Shown here: positions 17,018 to 25,893 of the stretch, in pieces | Position numbering within the stretch: position 1 is the first letter of the stretch | Layout of the letters: every line of letters begins with the position of its first letter | Notes under the pieces: generated by a model | Told to the model about the DNA's origin: nothing | Databases searched by the model: none | The model's input: only the letters and a program-made list of their open reading frames with translations | Translations under genes and position numbers: made by a program | Assembly (NCBI GenBank): GCA_029879825.1 | Contig: JAOUPL010000001.1 | Span: 1 to 38,271 of the forward strand | Direction: 5' to 3' | Source: Candidatus Bathyarchaeota archaeon | GTDB taxonomy: Archaea; Thermoproteota; Bathyarchaeia; Bathyarchaeales; Bathyarchaeaceae | Length of the DNA: 38,271 nt

Positions 17018-19408
17018 GTGGAGAAAGGCTTGATGAAGAAGACCTTCTGGCTTTTAGATGTTAATCACGAAGTCAAGGATCATCGACCTGAAGTGTGGAT
17101 TTGGGGCATAGACGAAGAGGGAAAACGTATCCTCATCATCGACCGAAACTTCTTAGCATATTTTTATCTTCTAATCAAGGAAAAAGAGAATCCTCAAGCT
17201 GTGATGGAAAGAATACAGACGCGCAAAGAAGACTTTCCCTTTCTTGTTAAGTTGAAAACCGTGGAAAAAAGATTTTTCGGGAGACCCGTGAAGGCAATTA
17301 AAGTTTCTTGTCAGGATCCCGATCTCATAGGCAGGTATTCTAATGTTCTTAGAAAAGTAGAAGGCGTTGAAAAATGTCTTGAAGACGACATTCGTTATTC
17401 CATGCGCTACCTCATAGACAACGACGTAACTCCCTGCGATTGGCATGAAGTCAAAGTAGAAGAAACAGAAAACGAACTTGGGGTTCAAGTTGACGGAGTT
17501 TATCTGGCGAAGTCGTTTCCTCAAGGCGTAAGAAGGACAGAAGCCCCGCAACTGAGGATTTTGGGCTTTTCAATGATCTGTTTCAGTCCTAAAGGTACGC
17601 CCAAACCGGAGAAAAATCCGGTGGCGATAATTTCGGTGGCTACAAACGCTGGCGACGAGGTACAGTTTGTAGCAGAAGATTCTGACGACAAACCCGTCTT
17701 GGAATCCTTCATAAAGTACGTTCGGAGGTTTGACCCCGACATCCTCGTTGGCTACGGCACCAATAGACAGGACTGGCCATACCTCCTCGTTCGTTCTAGA
17801 AAATTGGGCGTCGACTTGTATGTGGACAGGGCGAAAACTGAACCGCATAGAAGCGTTTTTGGTCACGTGTCGGTCATGGGTCGAGTGAACATTGATTTTT
17901 TCGACTTCGCAGAAGATTTTCCGGAGGTGAAAGTGAAGACCTTAGAAAACGTAGCCGACTTTCTTGGCGTCATGAAACTTGAAAAACGCAAGATCATCGA
18001 AGACGTAGACTTTCTTACATATTGGCAGAGTCCAGAAAAACGCCCCTTGTTGCTAAAGTTTTCCAAAGAAAACACTCAATGCGTTATGGGCATAGCTGAC
18101 GCCATGCTGGATTTTGCCATGCAACTATCGAATCTCGTTGGCTTACCCTTAGACTACGTGGGAACCGCTGCGGTCGGCTTTAGGGTTGAATGGTTCCTGA
18201 TTCGGAGAGCCTACAAAATAGGCGAGCTTATTCCAGAAAGAGTTGAACGTCCATACTTCCCATACGTGGGGGCGATTGTTCTTGAACCTAAGCCAGGGGT
18301 TCATGAAGACATAGCCGTGCTCGACTTCAAGGCCATGTATCCCAATATTATGATCACTCAAAACGTTTCACCCGACACCTACGTATCACCTACCGAACCA
18401 GAGCCACCAGGCGGCGTGAATGTAGCTCCAGAAGTAAACCACAGATTTAGAGCCGAGCCACCAGGATTTTACAAAAAAGTTCTGTCCCACCTCATTGATG
18501 TTCGAGATGAAATCACACCTAAACTCGAAAAACTTTCTCCTAAAAGTGCGGAATACCGAGTTCTCGACGCCCGCCAAAAAGCTGTAAAGGTAATCACCAA
18601 TGCCTCATATGGCTATACTGGCTGGATCGGCGCTCGATGGTACATCAAACCGGTTGCCGAAGCCACAACAGCTTGGGGTCGCCAAACCATTTTAAACACC
18701 ATCGAATTGTCCAAAAAAAGTGGATTAGAAGTTGTATACGGTGACACAGACAGCATTTTCGTGAAGGATGATCCCGAGAAAATCAAAAAAATCTCTGAAG
18801 AAGTCGGCAGGAAGTTTGGATTAGAGATAAAGCATGACAAGATATACGTCCGTGTTTTGTTCACCGAGGCTAAGAAACGGTATTGCGGGCTTTTGCCTGA
18901 TGGACGACTGGACATAGTGGGTTTGGAGGTGGTGAGGGGAGACTGGGCGGAAGTCGCTAAAAAAGTGCAGGAAAGGGTGTTAGAAATAATACTTAAGGAG
19001 CAAAAGCCTGAGAAAGCTGTGAAATTCGTACGCCAATACATTTCTGATCTGCGACAAAAAACAGTGCCCTACAGAAACCTCATTATATGGAAAACCTTGA
19101 CCAAACCAATCGAAAAATACGCTGTTAGGGCTCCGCATGTTGAAGCTGCGAGAACGTTGATGAAGGAAGGGTGGGATTTATCCATGGGCGACAAAATCGG
19201 TTACGTCATTGTCGCTGGTCCTGGCCGGTTGTACGAAAAGGCGAAGCCCTATGTTTTAGCCTCCTACGACGAAGTGGACCTCGAATATTACGTTTCGAAC
19301 CAAGTAGTGCCAGCTGCGGCACGAATTCTAGCCATGTTTGGGGTAACCAAAGAAGGGTTGTTGCCTTCAAAAACGCCTAAAACTCTTCTCGAATTTATGG
19401 AAGATTAA
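17018..19408 (+). CDS. polB: Family B DNA polymerase with degenerate exonuclease site
   Basis: 796 aa. The polymerase site is intact: motif A DFKAMYPNIM (D436), motif B KAVKVITNASYG (521-532), motif C YGDTDS (D576, D578) and KKRY. The 3'-5' exonuclease domain is present in outline, but its carboxylates are changed. The Exo I D-x-E position reads FSMI (S185, I187), Exo II keeps D252 (GTNRQDWPYL), and Exo III Y-x3-D reads F348...N352. It should synthesise DNA but proofread poorly. GTG 17018 lies about 24 nt from a TTAAAAA box; GGAGAAAGG before ATG 17033 makes that an alternative start. Confidence 0.93.
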   Translation: MEKGLMKKTFWLLDVNHEVKDHRPEVWIWGIDEEGKRILIIDRNFLAYFYLLIKEKENPQAVMERIQTRKEDFPFLVKLKTVEKRFFGRPVKAIKVSCQDPDLIGRYSNVLRKVEGVEKCLEDDIRYSMRYLIDNDVTPCDWHEVKVEETENELGVQVDGVYLAKSFPQGVRRTEAPQLRILGFSMICFSPKGTPKPEKNPVAIISVATNAGDEVQFVAEDSDDKPVLESFIKYVRRFDPDILVGYGTNRQDWPYLLVRSRKLGVDLYVDRAKTEPHRSVFGHVSVMGRVNIDFFDFAEDFPEVKVKTLENVADFLGVMKLEKRKIIEDVDFLTYWQSPEKRPLLLKFSKENTQCVMGIADAMLDFAMQLSNLVGLPLDYVGTAAVGFRVEWFLIRRAYKIGELIPERVERPYFPYVGAIVLEPKPGVHEDIAVLDFKAMYPNIMITQNVSPDTYVSPTEPEPPGGVNVAPEVNHRFRAEPPGFYKKVLSHLIDVRDEITPKLEKLSPKSAEYRVLDARQKAVKVITNASYGYTGWIGARWYIKPVAEATTAWGRQTILNTIELSKKSGLEVVYGDTDSIFVKDDPEKIKKISEEVGRKFGLEIKHDKIYVRVLFTEAKKRYCGLLPDGRLDIVGLEVVRGDWAEVAKKVQERVLEIILKEQKPEKAVKFVRQYISDLRQKTVPYRNLIIWKTLTKPIEKYAVRAPHVEAARTLMKEGWDLSMGDKIGYVIVAGPGRLYEKAKPYVLASYDEVDLEYYVSNQVVPAAARILAMFGVTKEGLLPSKTPKTLLEFMED

Positions 19409-19410
19409 CC

Positions 19411-20541
19411 TTAGATTTCTGTGAAGGTTAACAAATTTACCTGCAATGGTTGCTTTATTGCCTCTGAGACGCGAGCAGCCACGAGGAACTTGATGTTCTT
19501 TTCAGCTGCAACATCTACGAGTCTTTGAGTTATAACACCGTCAAAGATCACTGTGTCCACATCCTTTATTCCCTGAAGTTTCTCTGCGAGTTCACTTACG
19601 GGCAGTCGCTCTATTTGCTGCATCTTATTGTTTAGTAGCACAGCCTCTAAGGTTCCTTCCAGTTCTTTTGCGGTTTTAACAATTTGTTGAGGAACTAGTA
19701 TTTTCCGCCGCGCTTTCTTGGCTTTTATTTTTCCTATGGGAACCTTTTCTTTGAGGGCTTTTTCGATTTTTTTGGGGCTTAACTCTTCTACTTCTTTACC
19801 TGGGGGCGCTCTGGCAATGTACTTAACGTCGGTTACCTGCAGCAGTTCTTTGAGGATAAGGTCTCCGCCTCGGTCTCCGTCGAGGAATGCTGTGGCTTCT
19901 TTTTCTCGGCATAGTTTTATGATGGTTTGCGGGATTTTGGCGCCTTCGAGAGCGATGACGTTTTGTATTCCAGTTTTTAACATGTTTATAACGTCTGCTC
20001 TTCCTTCTACTATGATTATTTCCTTTGCACTTTCGATGTCTGGTCCCGCTGTTAATCCGTCAGGTCCATATTTTTCGACTCTTGCCAACCTTAATGTTTC
20101 TGAAACTTCTCTAAAAATTTCATCTGTGCCAGGCATGGTTTCGAGGGTCCATTCATGGAGAACCTCCTTCGCTCTGTCTATGATTGTCCTCCGCCTTGCG
20201 TCGCGTATATCTTCTATTTTATCCAAAGTGACCTTTGCTTCGCATGGTCCTACCCTGTTTATGCTTTCGATGCTCGCTGCGATGATTGCTGTGGAGACTC
20301 TGTCTAGGCTTGTTGGTATGGTTATCGTGCCGGTTGTCTTATCCTGTTTTGATTCTAAACTGATTTCTATTCTTCCTATTCTTCCCGATTTCTGGAGTTC
20401 TCGGAGGTCAAGTTCGGGTCCAAACAAGCCTTCTGTTTGTCCAAAAACTGCTCCGATGACGTCTGGTTTTTCAACCACTCCCTCCACTTCGAATCGGGTT
20501 CGTATAACATACTTTACCGTAACGGTTTGTGACGATTTCAT
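19411..20541 (-). CDS. dnaG: Archaeal DnaG primase / exosome-associated DnaG
   Basis: 376 aa. The Toprim domain is seen as IIIVEGRADVINMLKTGI (about 173-190) and TAFLDGDRGGDLILKEL, giving Glu and DxD metal ligands. The N-terminal region, with GLFGPELDLRELQKSGRIGRI, is typical of archaeal DnaG. This protein is a structural partner of the archaeal RNA exosome and has primase activity in some species. It converges on polB (2-nt gap) and shares its direction with the Toprim protein and tyrS upstream. Confidence 0.93.
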   Translation of the reverse strand: MKSSQTVTVKYVIRTRFEVEGVVEKPDVIGAVFGQTEGLFGPELDLRELQKSGRIGRIEISLESKQDKTTGTITIPTSLDRVSTAIIAASIESINRVGPCEAKVTLDKIEDIRDARRRTIIDRAKEVLHEWTLETMPGTDEIFREVSETLRLARVEKYGPDGLTAGPDIESAKEIIIVEGRADVINMLKTGIQNVIALEGAKIPQTIIKLCREKEATAFLDGDRGGDLILKELLQVTDVKYIARAPPGKEVEELSPKKIEKALKEKVPIGKIKAKKARRKILVPQQIVKTAKELEGTLEAVLLNNKMQQIERLPVSELAEKLQGIKDVDTVIFDGVITQRLVDVAAEKNIKFLVAARVSEAIKQPLQVNLLTFTEI

Positions 20542-20630
20542 TATTTTTCACCTCAATCATGAATTTGTCCTCACTATGTTTAAGAGGCCTTCTAGCTTTA
20601 ATCTGTTTGCACCTATTATACTTTACGACT

Positions 20631-21044
20631 TTATGCTCCTACTTTTTTCCTTAAAGTTTCCAGATAGGTTGCCAAACCTTCTATGTCCTTGACATCGTGC
20701 CCCACAAGGCCGAGAAGCTCTCTCCAGAAAAGAAGGTTGGGGGTTATTTTCATTTCTTCTAGGCGACGAGCTAAACGGTTGGTCCATTCCTTGCCATGTC
20801 TGTCAAAGTCCATTAGAAGGATGACTTCACGTTTTCCTTTTCCTTCTATTTCGCCGAGAACGTCGAGGAACGATTTTCCAGAGGATTTTGCTGAGATGAT
20901 GTCGCCTTCTAAACCCAGCTTATGTAGGGCGTTGATGTCGTTTCTTCCTTCCACTATTATTGGGGTGCCTTTGGTTGATTCTGTTGCGAGTCTTTCTAAA
21001 AGTTTAAGGATTTTCTCCAGTTTTTTCTCTGATTTGGTTGACAA
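20631..21044 (-). CDS. UPF0292-type small Toprim-domain protein
   Basis: 137 aa consisting of one Toprim fold: PIIVEGRNDINALHKLGLEG supplies the Glu, and VILLMDFDRHGKEWTNRL the DxD. This is the UPF0292 family, of unknown function, related to topoisomerase/primase cores. The start is TTG, preceded by GAGGT and AAGGTAG. It begins 5 nt after tyrS stops and lies upstream of dnaG, so tyrS, this gene and dnaG probably form one transcript. Confidence 0.85.
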   Translation of the reverse strand: MSTKSEKKLEKILKLLERLATESTKGTPIIVEGRNDINALHKLGLEGDIISAKSSGKSFLDVLGEIEGKGKREVILLMDFDRHGKEWTNRLARRLEEMKITPNLLFWRELLGLVGHDVKDIEGLATYLETLRKKVGA

Positions 21045-21049
21045 CGTTT

Positions 21050-22167
21050 CTACCTTGTTACCTCTATCTCCATCATTTTTTCTAACAGTTGTGGGTGCCT
21101 ATGGAAATGTTCTCTAACTGGCTTCAGAATTTCGATGAGGGCTTCTGTGACGCCGTTTTTTAGGTCTAGCGGATGGATTTTGCCTTCGACATAGGCTCTT
21201 TCCATTTTCTCATAGTTTTCGAAGTTTTCTGGGCCTCCGTATTTGGTTGGTCTCGGTATCTCTAGATTTTCTCTTTCGGCGAACACTACATATTTTGATA
21301 GTTCAAGTATGGGGTTTCCTTTCACCTGTTTGGGGGGGCAGTAGGCTTCTTTTATTTTGGTCTTTATGTCGTCGGGGGTGTCGTGGACGAATATGCAACT
21401 CTTGGGTATGCTTTTGGACATTTTTGAGCTGATCTGTATGTTTAGGTCCGCGTTTTCGTCAAATTCTTTTTCAACTGTTTCGGGTCCTTGGAGTCCCATG
21501 AGGAGATGGGTGTGGACGCACGAGGGTTTTTTCCAGCCGAGTTTTTCAGCTACGTCTCTTGCCAGCATGTGAGCCTTTCTTTGGTCTATGCCTGCGCAGG
21601 CTACGTCAAGGTCCATGTGAAAAATGTCTGCCGACTGCATACAGGGATAGTATACCCACGCCGTTTCGACGTCGGTCATGCTCATTTCACGACCCATAAT
21701 TGGTAAGGCGCGCCACGTTCTCTGCAGCGAAGCGCCTTTCGCTATTCGAATGACTTTTTCCCAGTATTCTATGTCTTTGGCTATGTCTGAAGCCCAGAGG
21801 TATTCCACGCTGACCGGTGTTACTCCGAGGGCTGTAAAGCATTGTTTTATGTATTCGCCGCAGGTATGGATTTTTTCCATGTCTCCGCCTAGTTTGTTGT
21901 TTATCCATGAGTGCCAGTCAGCGAGAAAGACGATGAAATGGAAGCCAGCTTTTGTCATGTCTTTGATTTTGGATGTGCAGACTAGGCCCATTCCGATGTG
22001 CATTATTCTGGGTGACCGTGAAGGTTCACGGCTCACTGTCCAGAGCACTCGAAGCCCCAGTAGGCTCTGGGCTTAGTCTTTGTTTCCAGTAATGTGCGGA
22101 TTTCTTGGGGAATTATGATTTCTTCTACGTTTCTTGTGACAAGGTCTATTCTTTGTTCTAAATCCAA
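21050..22167 (-). CDS. tyrS: Tyrosyl-tRNA synthetase, interrupted by a probable BHB intron
   Basis: The archaeal/eukaryal-type TyrRS is encoded in two parts: exon 1 22167-22038 (130 nt) and exon 2 22005-21050 (956 nt). Joined they give 1086 nt, exactly 361 codons plus stop. Exon 1 encodes LDLEQRIDLVTRNVEEII...KPRAYWGFECSG. Exon 2 continues with MHIGMGLVCTSKI (HIGH motif) and SSKMSKS (KMSKS loop). Unspliced, the frame stops at TGA directly after the exon 1 segment. Splicing yields CTA (Leu) at the join, giving SGLMHIG. Start TTG 22167 follows a GAGGGCGATC ribosome site, and CTTTTAAG lies about 40 nt upstream. A frame starting at 22048 would lack the first half of the active-site fold. Confidence 0.9.
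22006..22037 (-). other. 32-nt bulge-helix-bulge (BHB) intron in tyrS mRNA
   Basis: On the minus strand the exon motif CTGG pairs with intron CCAG as the 4-bp central helix. The 5' bulge is ACA (cut AC|A) and the 3' bulge is AAT (cut AA|T). The inner helix is GTGA/TCAC, extended by CCGTGA/TCACGG with a 4-nt loop and one bulged G. The outer exon-exon helix is weak (T-A, G-C plus wobbles; GTGC/GCAC possible). This is the canonical substrate of the archaeal tRNA-splicing endonuclease. Confidence 0.85.
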
Positions 22168-22201
22168 GCAGATCGCCCTCTTACATCCTCATTCGCTTTT
22201 G

Positions 22202-22212
22202 TTAACTTAAAA
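22202..22212 (-). promoter_or_regulatory. TATA box for tyrS
   Basis: CTTTTAAGTTA on the minus strand is about 40 nt upstream of the TTG start, predicting a transcription start near 22182 and a short leader holding the GAGGGCGATC ribosome site. Confidence 0.5.
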
Positions 22213-22214
22213 GT

Positions 22215-22500
22215 TCTTGTCGCGGGCGTTGTGTCCCACGTAACTAACACTCAACCTCACAGTTGGAGCCTTACGCTCCTCTCAGGTGAGCTCTCTCTGA
22301 CGTGGGCTGGTAGGCGCCCGCGCCCACCGTGTCCCATGCCTGGGTAAACCCTTCGTCAACGGTAGATGAAATCACCAGCCTCTGTTGGGTCCGTCTGCAT
22401 GAGCCCTGTTAAGGTTCCGGTGGGATTATGCTCCAGCCTAGTGTCATCGCCACTAAGAAGACTGGAATCCATGGACATAAGATTTTCCTAAACCGGGAAG
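22215..22500. ncRNA. GC-rich structure-prone segment, possible unidentified RNA
   Basis: This gap between pheT and tyrS is GC-rich and full of complementary blocks: GCGGGCG (22222-22228) with CGCCCGC (22315-22321), CCCACGT (22235-22241) with ACGTGGG (22300-22306), a GGAGC/GCTCC hairpin near 22270, and CCTAGTG/CACTAAG near 22440. No ORF crosses it. I cannot assign a family: the RNase P core GAGGAAAGTC and tRNA T-arm sequences are absent. The strand is undetermined; minus-strand synthesis would place it as a leader or by-product between pheT and tyrS. Confidence 0.35.
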
Positions 22501-22512
22501 CTGGATAGGCTT

Positions 22513-24180
22513 TTAGCGTGTTGTTTTTATGATTCTTTGCAGGTCTATTTCGAAGGCGCTTGTTGGATTTTCTAGTTCAAAATTGTTGAGAACCTCTGGG
22601 TGGATTTCTCCTACAACGCCGATCTTTCTGCCTTTAACATAGATCGCAGCCGCTCTCCCCTGCAAGAAACTTGGATGCTTAGTCCCTTTGATCTCCCAGT
22701 TTTTCAAGTCGAGATTGGCGAGCAAAGCTTCCACGTAAGACTTTATCTCAGTGAAGTTGGCTGTTGGGTGGGAGGAGACGCATGCTACGTGAAGCCTTCG
22801 TTCTGTGCGGGTTTCAGCCTTCTCGTTGATTTCTATCACGTCGGAAACTTCGAACATTCGTTGGGGATATGCTTGGTGTTTGTTGTCTGCCAGATTCTTC
22901 ATCAAGCGGGGCAACAAATCGTTTCGAACTATGGAATACTCTGTGGAAACGGGGTTCGCCAGCCTAATCATCTTTCCAGCCTTCCTTCTCATTTTTTGAT
23001 AGTGGTCAACCTCGTTGGCGAGAATGAAGTTCATAGCTTCCACGAAGCCTAGTCCAACCATTATTTGTCGAACGTAATTCGCCACTGCACTCACTTCGTG
23101 TTCTCTGCCCGTTGTCACAGTCGTCGGCTTCGTGGGTTTCAGTCTAAAATAGCCGTAGCCGATGGCAACCTCCTCAACCAAGTCAATTTCATGCATTATA
23201 TCAATTCGATAGGCGGGAATCAGAACCTCCAAAACTCCTTTGCTTATCCTTCTTGCGTCAAGTCTAGACTTCTGGAGGGCTTGTATAGTTTTGGTTTCTG
23301 AAAGCTTGAGACCCAACAACGCGTTGGCATAGTCAACCCTCAACTCCATCTGCTGAGGCGTCAAGTCAGGAGTAACTAAGACGTGATCAGAGTATCCAAC
23401 GCGAACACTTTCTATGGTTGCGCCCATGTCTGCCAACGCTGTGACCAAAACGTTCAAGCTTCTTGAAATGGCGTTAGGCTCCGTACCAGTCACATCGATG
23501 AACAGGTTTCGCGTTCGACTGTCCACCCGTGTCAGTTCGCCATTGATTATCGGGGGAAAAGAGAGAACCCGCCCCAACTTGTCCACGATTAGGGGATACC
23601 TTGAGGCCCAATCCACGTGACCTTTATACGCGATTCCCTTCTCATGCTTCTCCAGAATTTCTTGCAGAGTCATCTCTTCGGTCTTGTCTAAGGGGACAAA
23701 TTTGACTTCATTTGGGGCGCTGGTTGTGTAAGCGAAGGGAGGTTCAACAGCGTCTAAGTTGTGCACTCCGATAGAAGCTTTTTTCCGGTCCCTGCCCACC
23801 CCCCAGTGAAGATCCTCCTGCATCTCCATAAGTTCTCTAACAGTATCATAGTCAAGCTTCACGTTGCGTATAACAGCGGATACGACGTAGGGCCTAACCT
23901 CAGCCACCGTTGGATCCACTTTCAAAACAATTTTTCCTTCCTTCACCTCGTACTTCGGCAGTCCAGTCTCCCAACCCATCAGTCCACGGAAAGCTCTGGC
24001 CACTCCACCGTAGCTTGAAAAGTCCACACGGTTTGGGTTAAACTCGATTTTCACGTAGTCTGGTCCGATTTCGTCTGTGTCAACGCCCAGCCAAGGAAGC
24101 CATTTAGCCATCTCTTCTACACTAAGGGGCCGCCCGACGAACGAGGAGAAGCGGTCTCTGTCTAGAGTTAACGCTGGCAT
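22513..24180 (-). CDS. pheT: Phenylalanyl-tRNA synthetase beta subunit
   Basis: 555 aa, the short archaeal/eukaryal beta form. It has the N-terminal B1 region (DRDRFSSFVGRPLSVEEM), a B3/B4 region (MQEDLHWGVGRDRKKASIGVHNLD), the B5 domain (MELRVDYANALLGLKLS) and a catalytic-like domain ending GVVGEIHPEVLNNFELENP. It forms the alpha2beta2 enzyme that charges tRNA-Phe. The ATG start overlaps the end of pheS by 13 nt, so the subunits are translationally coupled. Confidence 0.95.
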   Translation of the reverse strand: MPALTLDRDRFSSFVGRPLSVEEMAKWLPWLGVDTDEIGPDYVKIEFNPNRVDFSSYGGVARAFRGLMGWETGLPKYEVKEGKIVLKVDPTVAEVRPYVVSAVIRNVKLDYDTVRELMEMQEDLHWGVGRDRKKASIGVHNLDAVEPPFAYTTSAPNEVKFVPLDKTEEMTLQEILEKHEKGIAYKGHVDWASRYPLIVDKLGRVLSFPPIINGELTRVDSRTRNLFIDVTGTEPNAISRSLNVLVTALADMGATIESVRVGYSDHVLVTPDLTPQQMELRVDYANALLGLKLSETKTIQALQKSRLDARRISKGVLEVLIPAYRIDIMHEIDLVEEVAIGYGYFRLKPTKPTTVTTGREHEVSAVANYVRQIMVGLGFVEAMNFILANEVDHYQKMRRKAGKMIRLANPVSTEYSIVRNDLLPRLMKNLADNKHQAYPQRMFEVSDVIEINEKAETRTERRLHVACVSSHPTANFTEIKSYVEALLANLDLKNWEIKGTKHPSFLQGRAAAIYVKGRKIGVVGEIHPEVLNNFELENPTSAFEIDLQRIIKTTR

Positions 24181-25679
24181 ACCGGGGTCCTCCTCATCCA
24201 GCCCAGATCGTTTTTGTACAAGAGCCGTATGTCTTCAATGCCAAGCTTGAGAATTATCAGGCGTTCCAAGCCTCCTCCCCAGGCTAAAACTGGATATTTT
24301 ATGCCAAGGGGAGCCAAAACTTCTGGGCGAAAGATGCCCATTCCACAGAGTTCCACCCAAGTTTTGAGCTCTGGAACGTAAACCGTGGACTGCATTGAAG
24401 GCTCCGTGTACGGGAAGTAGCTGGGCCAAAACTGCACTTTTTTCAATCCAAGTTTAAGGTAGAACTCCTTCAAAGTTCCCATCAAGTCTCGCAGGGTCAC
24501 CTTTTTGTCCATGACTATTCCTTCAATCTGATGGAATTCCGCGAGGTGTTTGTAGTCTACCTTCTCGTTGCGGTAGACACGGTCCACGGAAAAAACCTTC
24601 ACCGGCGGCTCCTTATGCTCAGCGAGGTAGCGGATGGTCACCGCGGTTGTGTGGGTCCTCAGTATCAGCCTCTTCGCCTCGTCAGCACTCCAAGTGTACT
24701 CCCAACCTCTCGAACCCGTTATCCAACCGTCTTCATGGGTTTTCGCCACCGCATCCACAACATCTTTTTTGGGCAGTTTTCCCTTTCTTGGCTGCGCCAG
24801 ATAGAAAGTGTCCATCATCTCCCTAGCCGGATGATCTTGAGGTTGGAACAAGGCATCGAAGTTCCAGAAGGCTGTTTCAACGATGGAGCCTCGAATTTCT
24901 GTGAAGCCCATCTCTAGGAAAATTTCCCTAACCCTCTGGATTATCTGCTGTGCTGGATGAATTTTTCCAGGATGAATTATTGGACCAGGCGCGGTTACGT
25001 CAAACCGTCTGAGTTTTGCCTTTCGCCATCTCCCTGTTCGGATGAGCTCAGGAGTTAGTTGACTGACTTCCTCAACGATTTCTATTCCTTTCTCAGCCAA
25101 GTCCCAGCCGGCATCCGTTAATTCCAGTTCACGCAGGGTTTTCTTACTCACCTTCACAAGTCTTCGTTTTTTTAGAAGGGAAACAGCCTTTTGCAGTTCT
25201 TGGCTCAAATCCTCAACAATTAAAGGTTCCTTTTCAGCTAGGAGAGATAGAAGTTTTTCGTCATTTCCAGTCAGCGGTTCCCTCAAGGATTTCAGTACAC
25301 GTTCCTTTTTCTTTATGGTCGCCCAGTCCTTACGGCTAAGCCACCCCAAGGCTATGGTTAAGAACTTCTTTTCTAACCCTGCAGCATCAGCAACATCGTC
25401 AACAGAAGCCTCGCCGCCCAACTTGATCAACGAGTTGATTAAACGTCTTTCGGGAAGCCTTTTTTTCGCGTGATAACTTCCCTCTTTAGTTAAAGCGATT
25501 GCGGTTTGCTTTCTTTCATGCGTTCTTACTAGTTTCTTTGTGGTAAGGGAGAGGGCAGCACGCATGACTGCTGCATGAGCTAGGCCACTAACCTTGACTA
25601 ACTGGTCGACGGGGCCTCTCCCCCTTAGCCTTTCCAAGGCAAGTAGGGTTTTTTGTTCGTTCTCTCGAAGTTCAGCCAC
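24168..25679 (-). CDS. pheS: Phenylalanyl-tRNA synthetase alpha subunit
   Basis: 503 aa. The N-terminal 200 residues contain repeated winged-helix DNA/tRNA-binding modules, as in archaeal and eukaryal PheS. The class II catalytic core follows: motif 1 near HPAQQIIQRVREIFLEMGF, motif 2 FSVDRVYRNEKVDYKHLAEFHQIEG and motif 3 GGGLERLIILKLGI. GTG start after AGGAGG. It is first in the pheS-pheT pair; a CCTTTAAAAC TATA element on the minus strand near 25750 is its likely promoter. Confidence 0.95.
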   Translation of the reverse strand: MAELRENEQKTLLALERLRGRGPVDQLVKVSGLAHAAVMRAALSLTTKKLVRTHERKQTAIALTKEGSYHAKKRLPERRLINSLIKLGGEASVDDVADAAGLEKKFLTIALGWLSRKDWATIKKKERVLKSLREPLTGNDEKLLSLLAEKEPLIVEDLSQELQKAVSLLKKRRLVKVSKKTLRELELTDAGWDLAEKGIEIVEEVSQLTPELIRTGRWRKAKLRRFDVTAPGPIIHPGKIHPAQQIIQRVREIFLEMGFTEIRGSIVETAFWNFDALFQPQDHPAREMMDTFYLAQPRKGKLPKKDVVDAVAKTHEDGWITGSRGWEYTWSADEAKRLILRTHTTAVTIRYLAEHKEPPVKVFSVDRVYRNEKVDYKHLAEFHQIEGIVMDKKVTLRDLMGTLKEFYLKLGLKKVQFWPSYFPYTEPSMQSTVYVPELKTWVELCGMGIFRPEVLAPLGIKYPVLAWGGGLERLIILKLGIEDIRLLYKNDLGWMRRTPVCQR

Positions 25680-25893
25680 TAATTTTGCCTCCTCCTAGAC
25701 TTCGCCGTAACAGGGATCAGTAAACTGGTTTAGCATTGTAATAAGAATGTTTTAAAGGTTTCAACCTCAGATGCCCTAAACTAGTTGAAAAGGAAGTTAA
25801 AGGCGAAAGATTGGAAATTGGTAGGGCATCCCTTCACCTTCACTAGTGAGTACCGACAAAGATTATTTATAATTTGTCTGTCACCTTCGATGG

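Noticed and set aside
22006..22048. Simple frameshift or sequencing error in tyrS
   Set aside because: The disruption is a 32-nt insertion with a complete BHB fold and frame-restoring cut sites, which an error would not produce.
22215..22500. RNase P RNA
   Set aside because: The conserved GAGGAAAGTC and ACAGAA core sequences are absent on both strands, so I left the segment unassigned.
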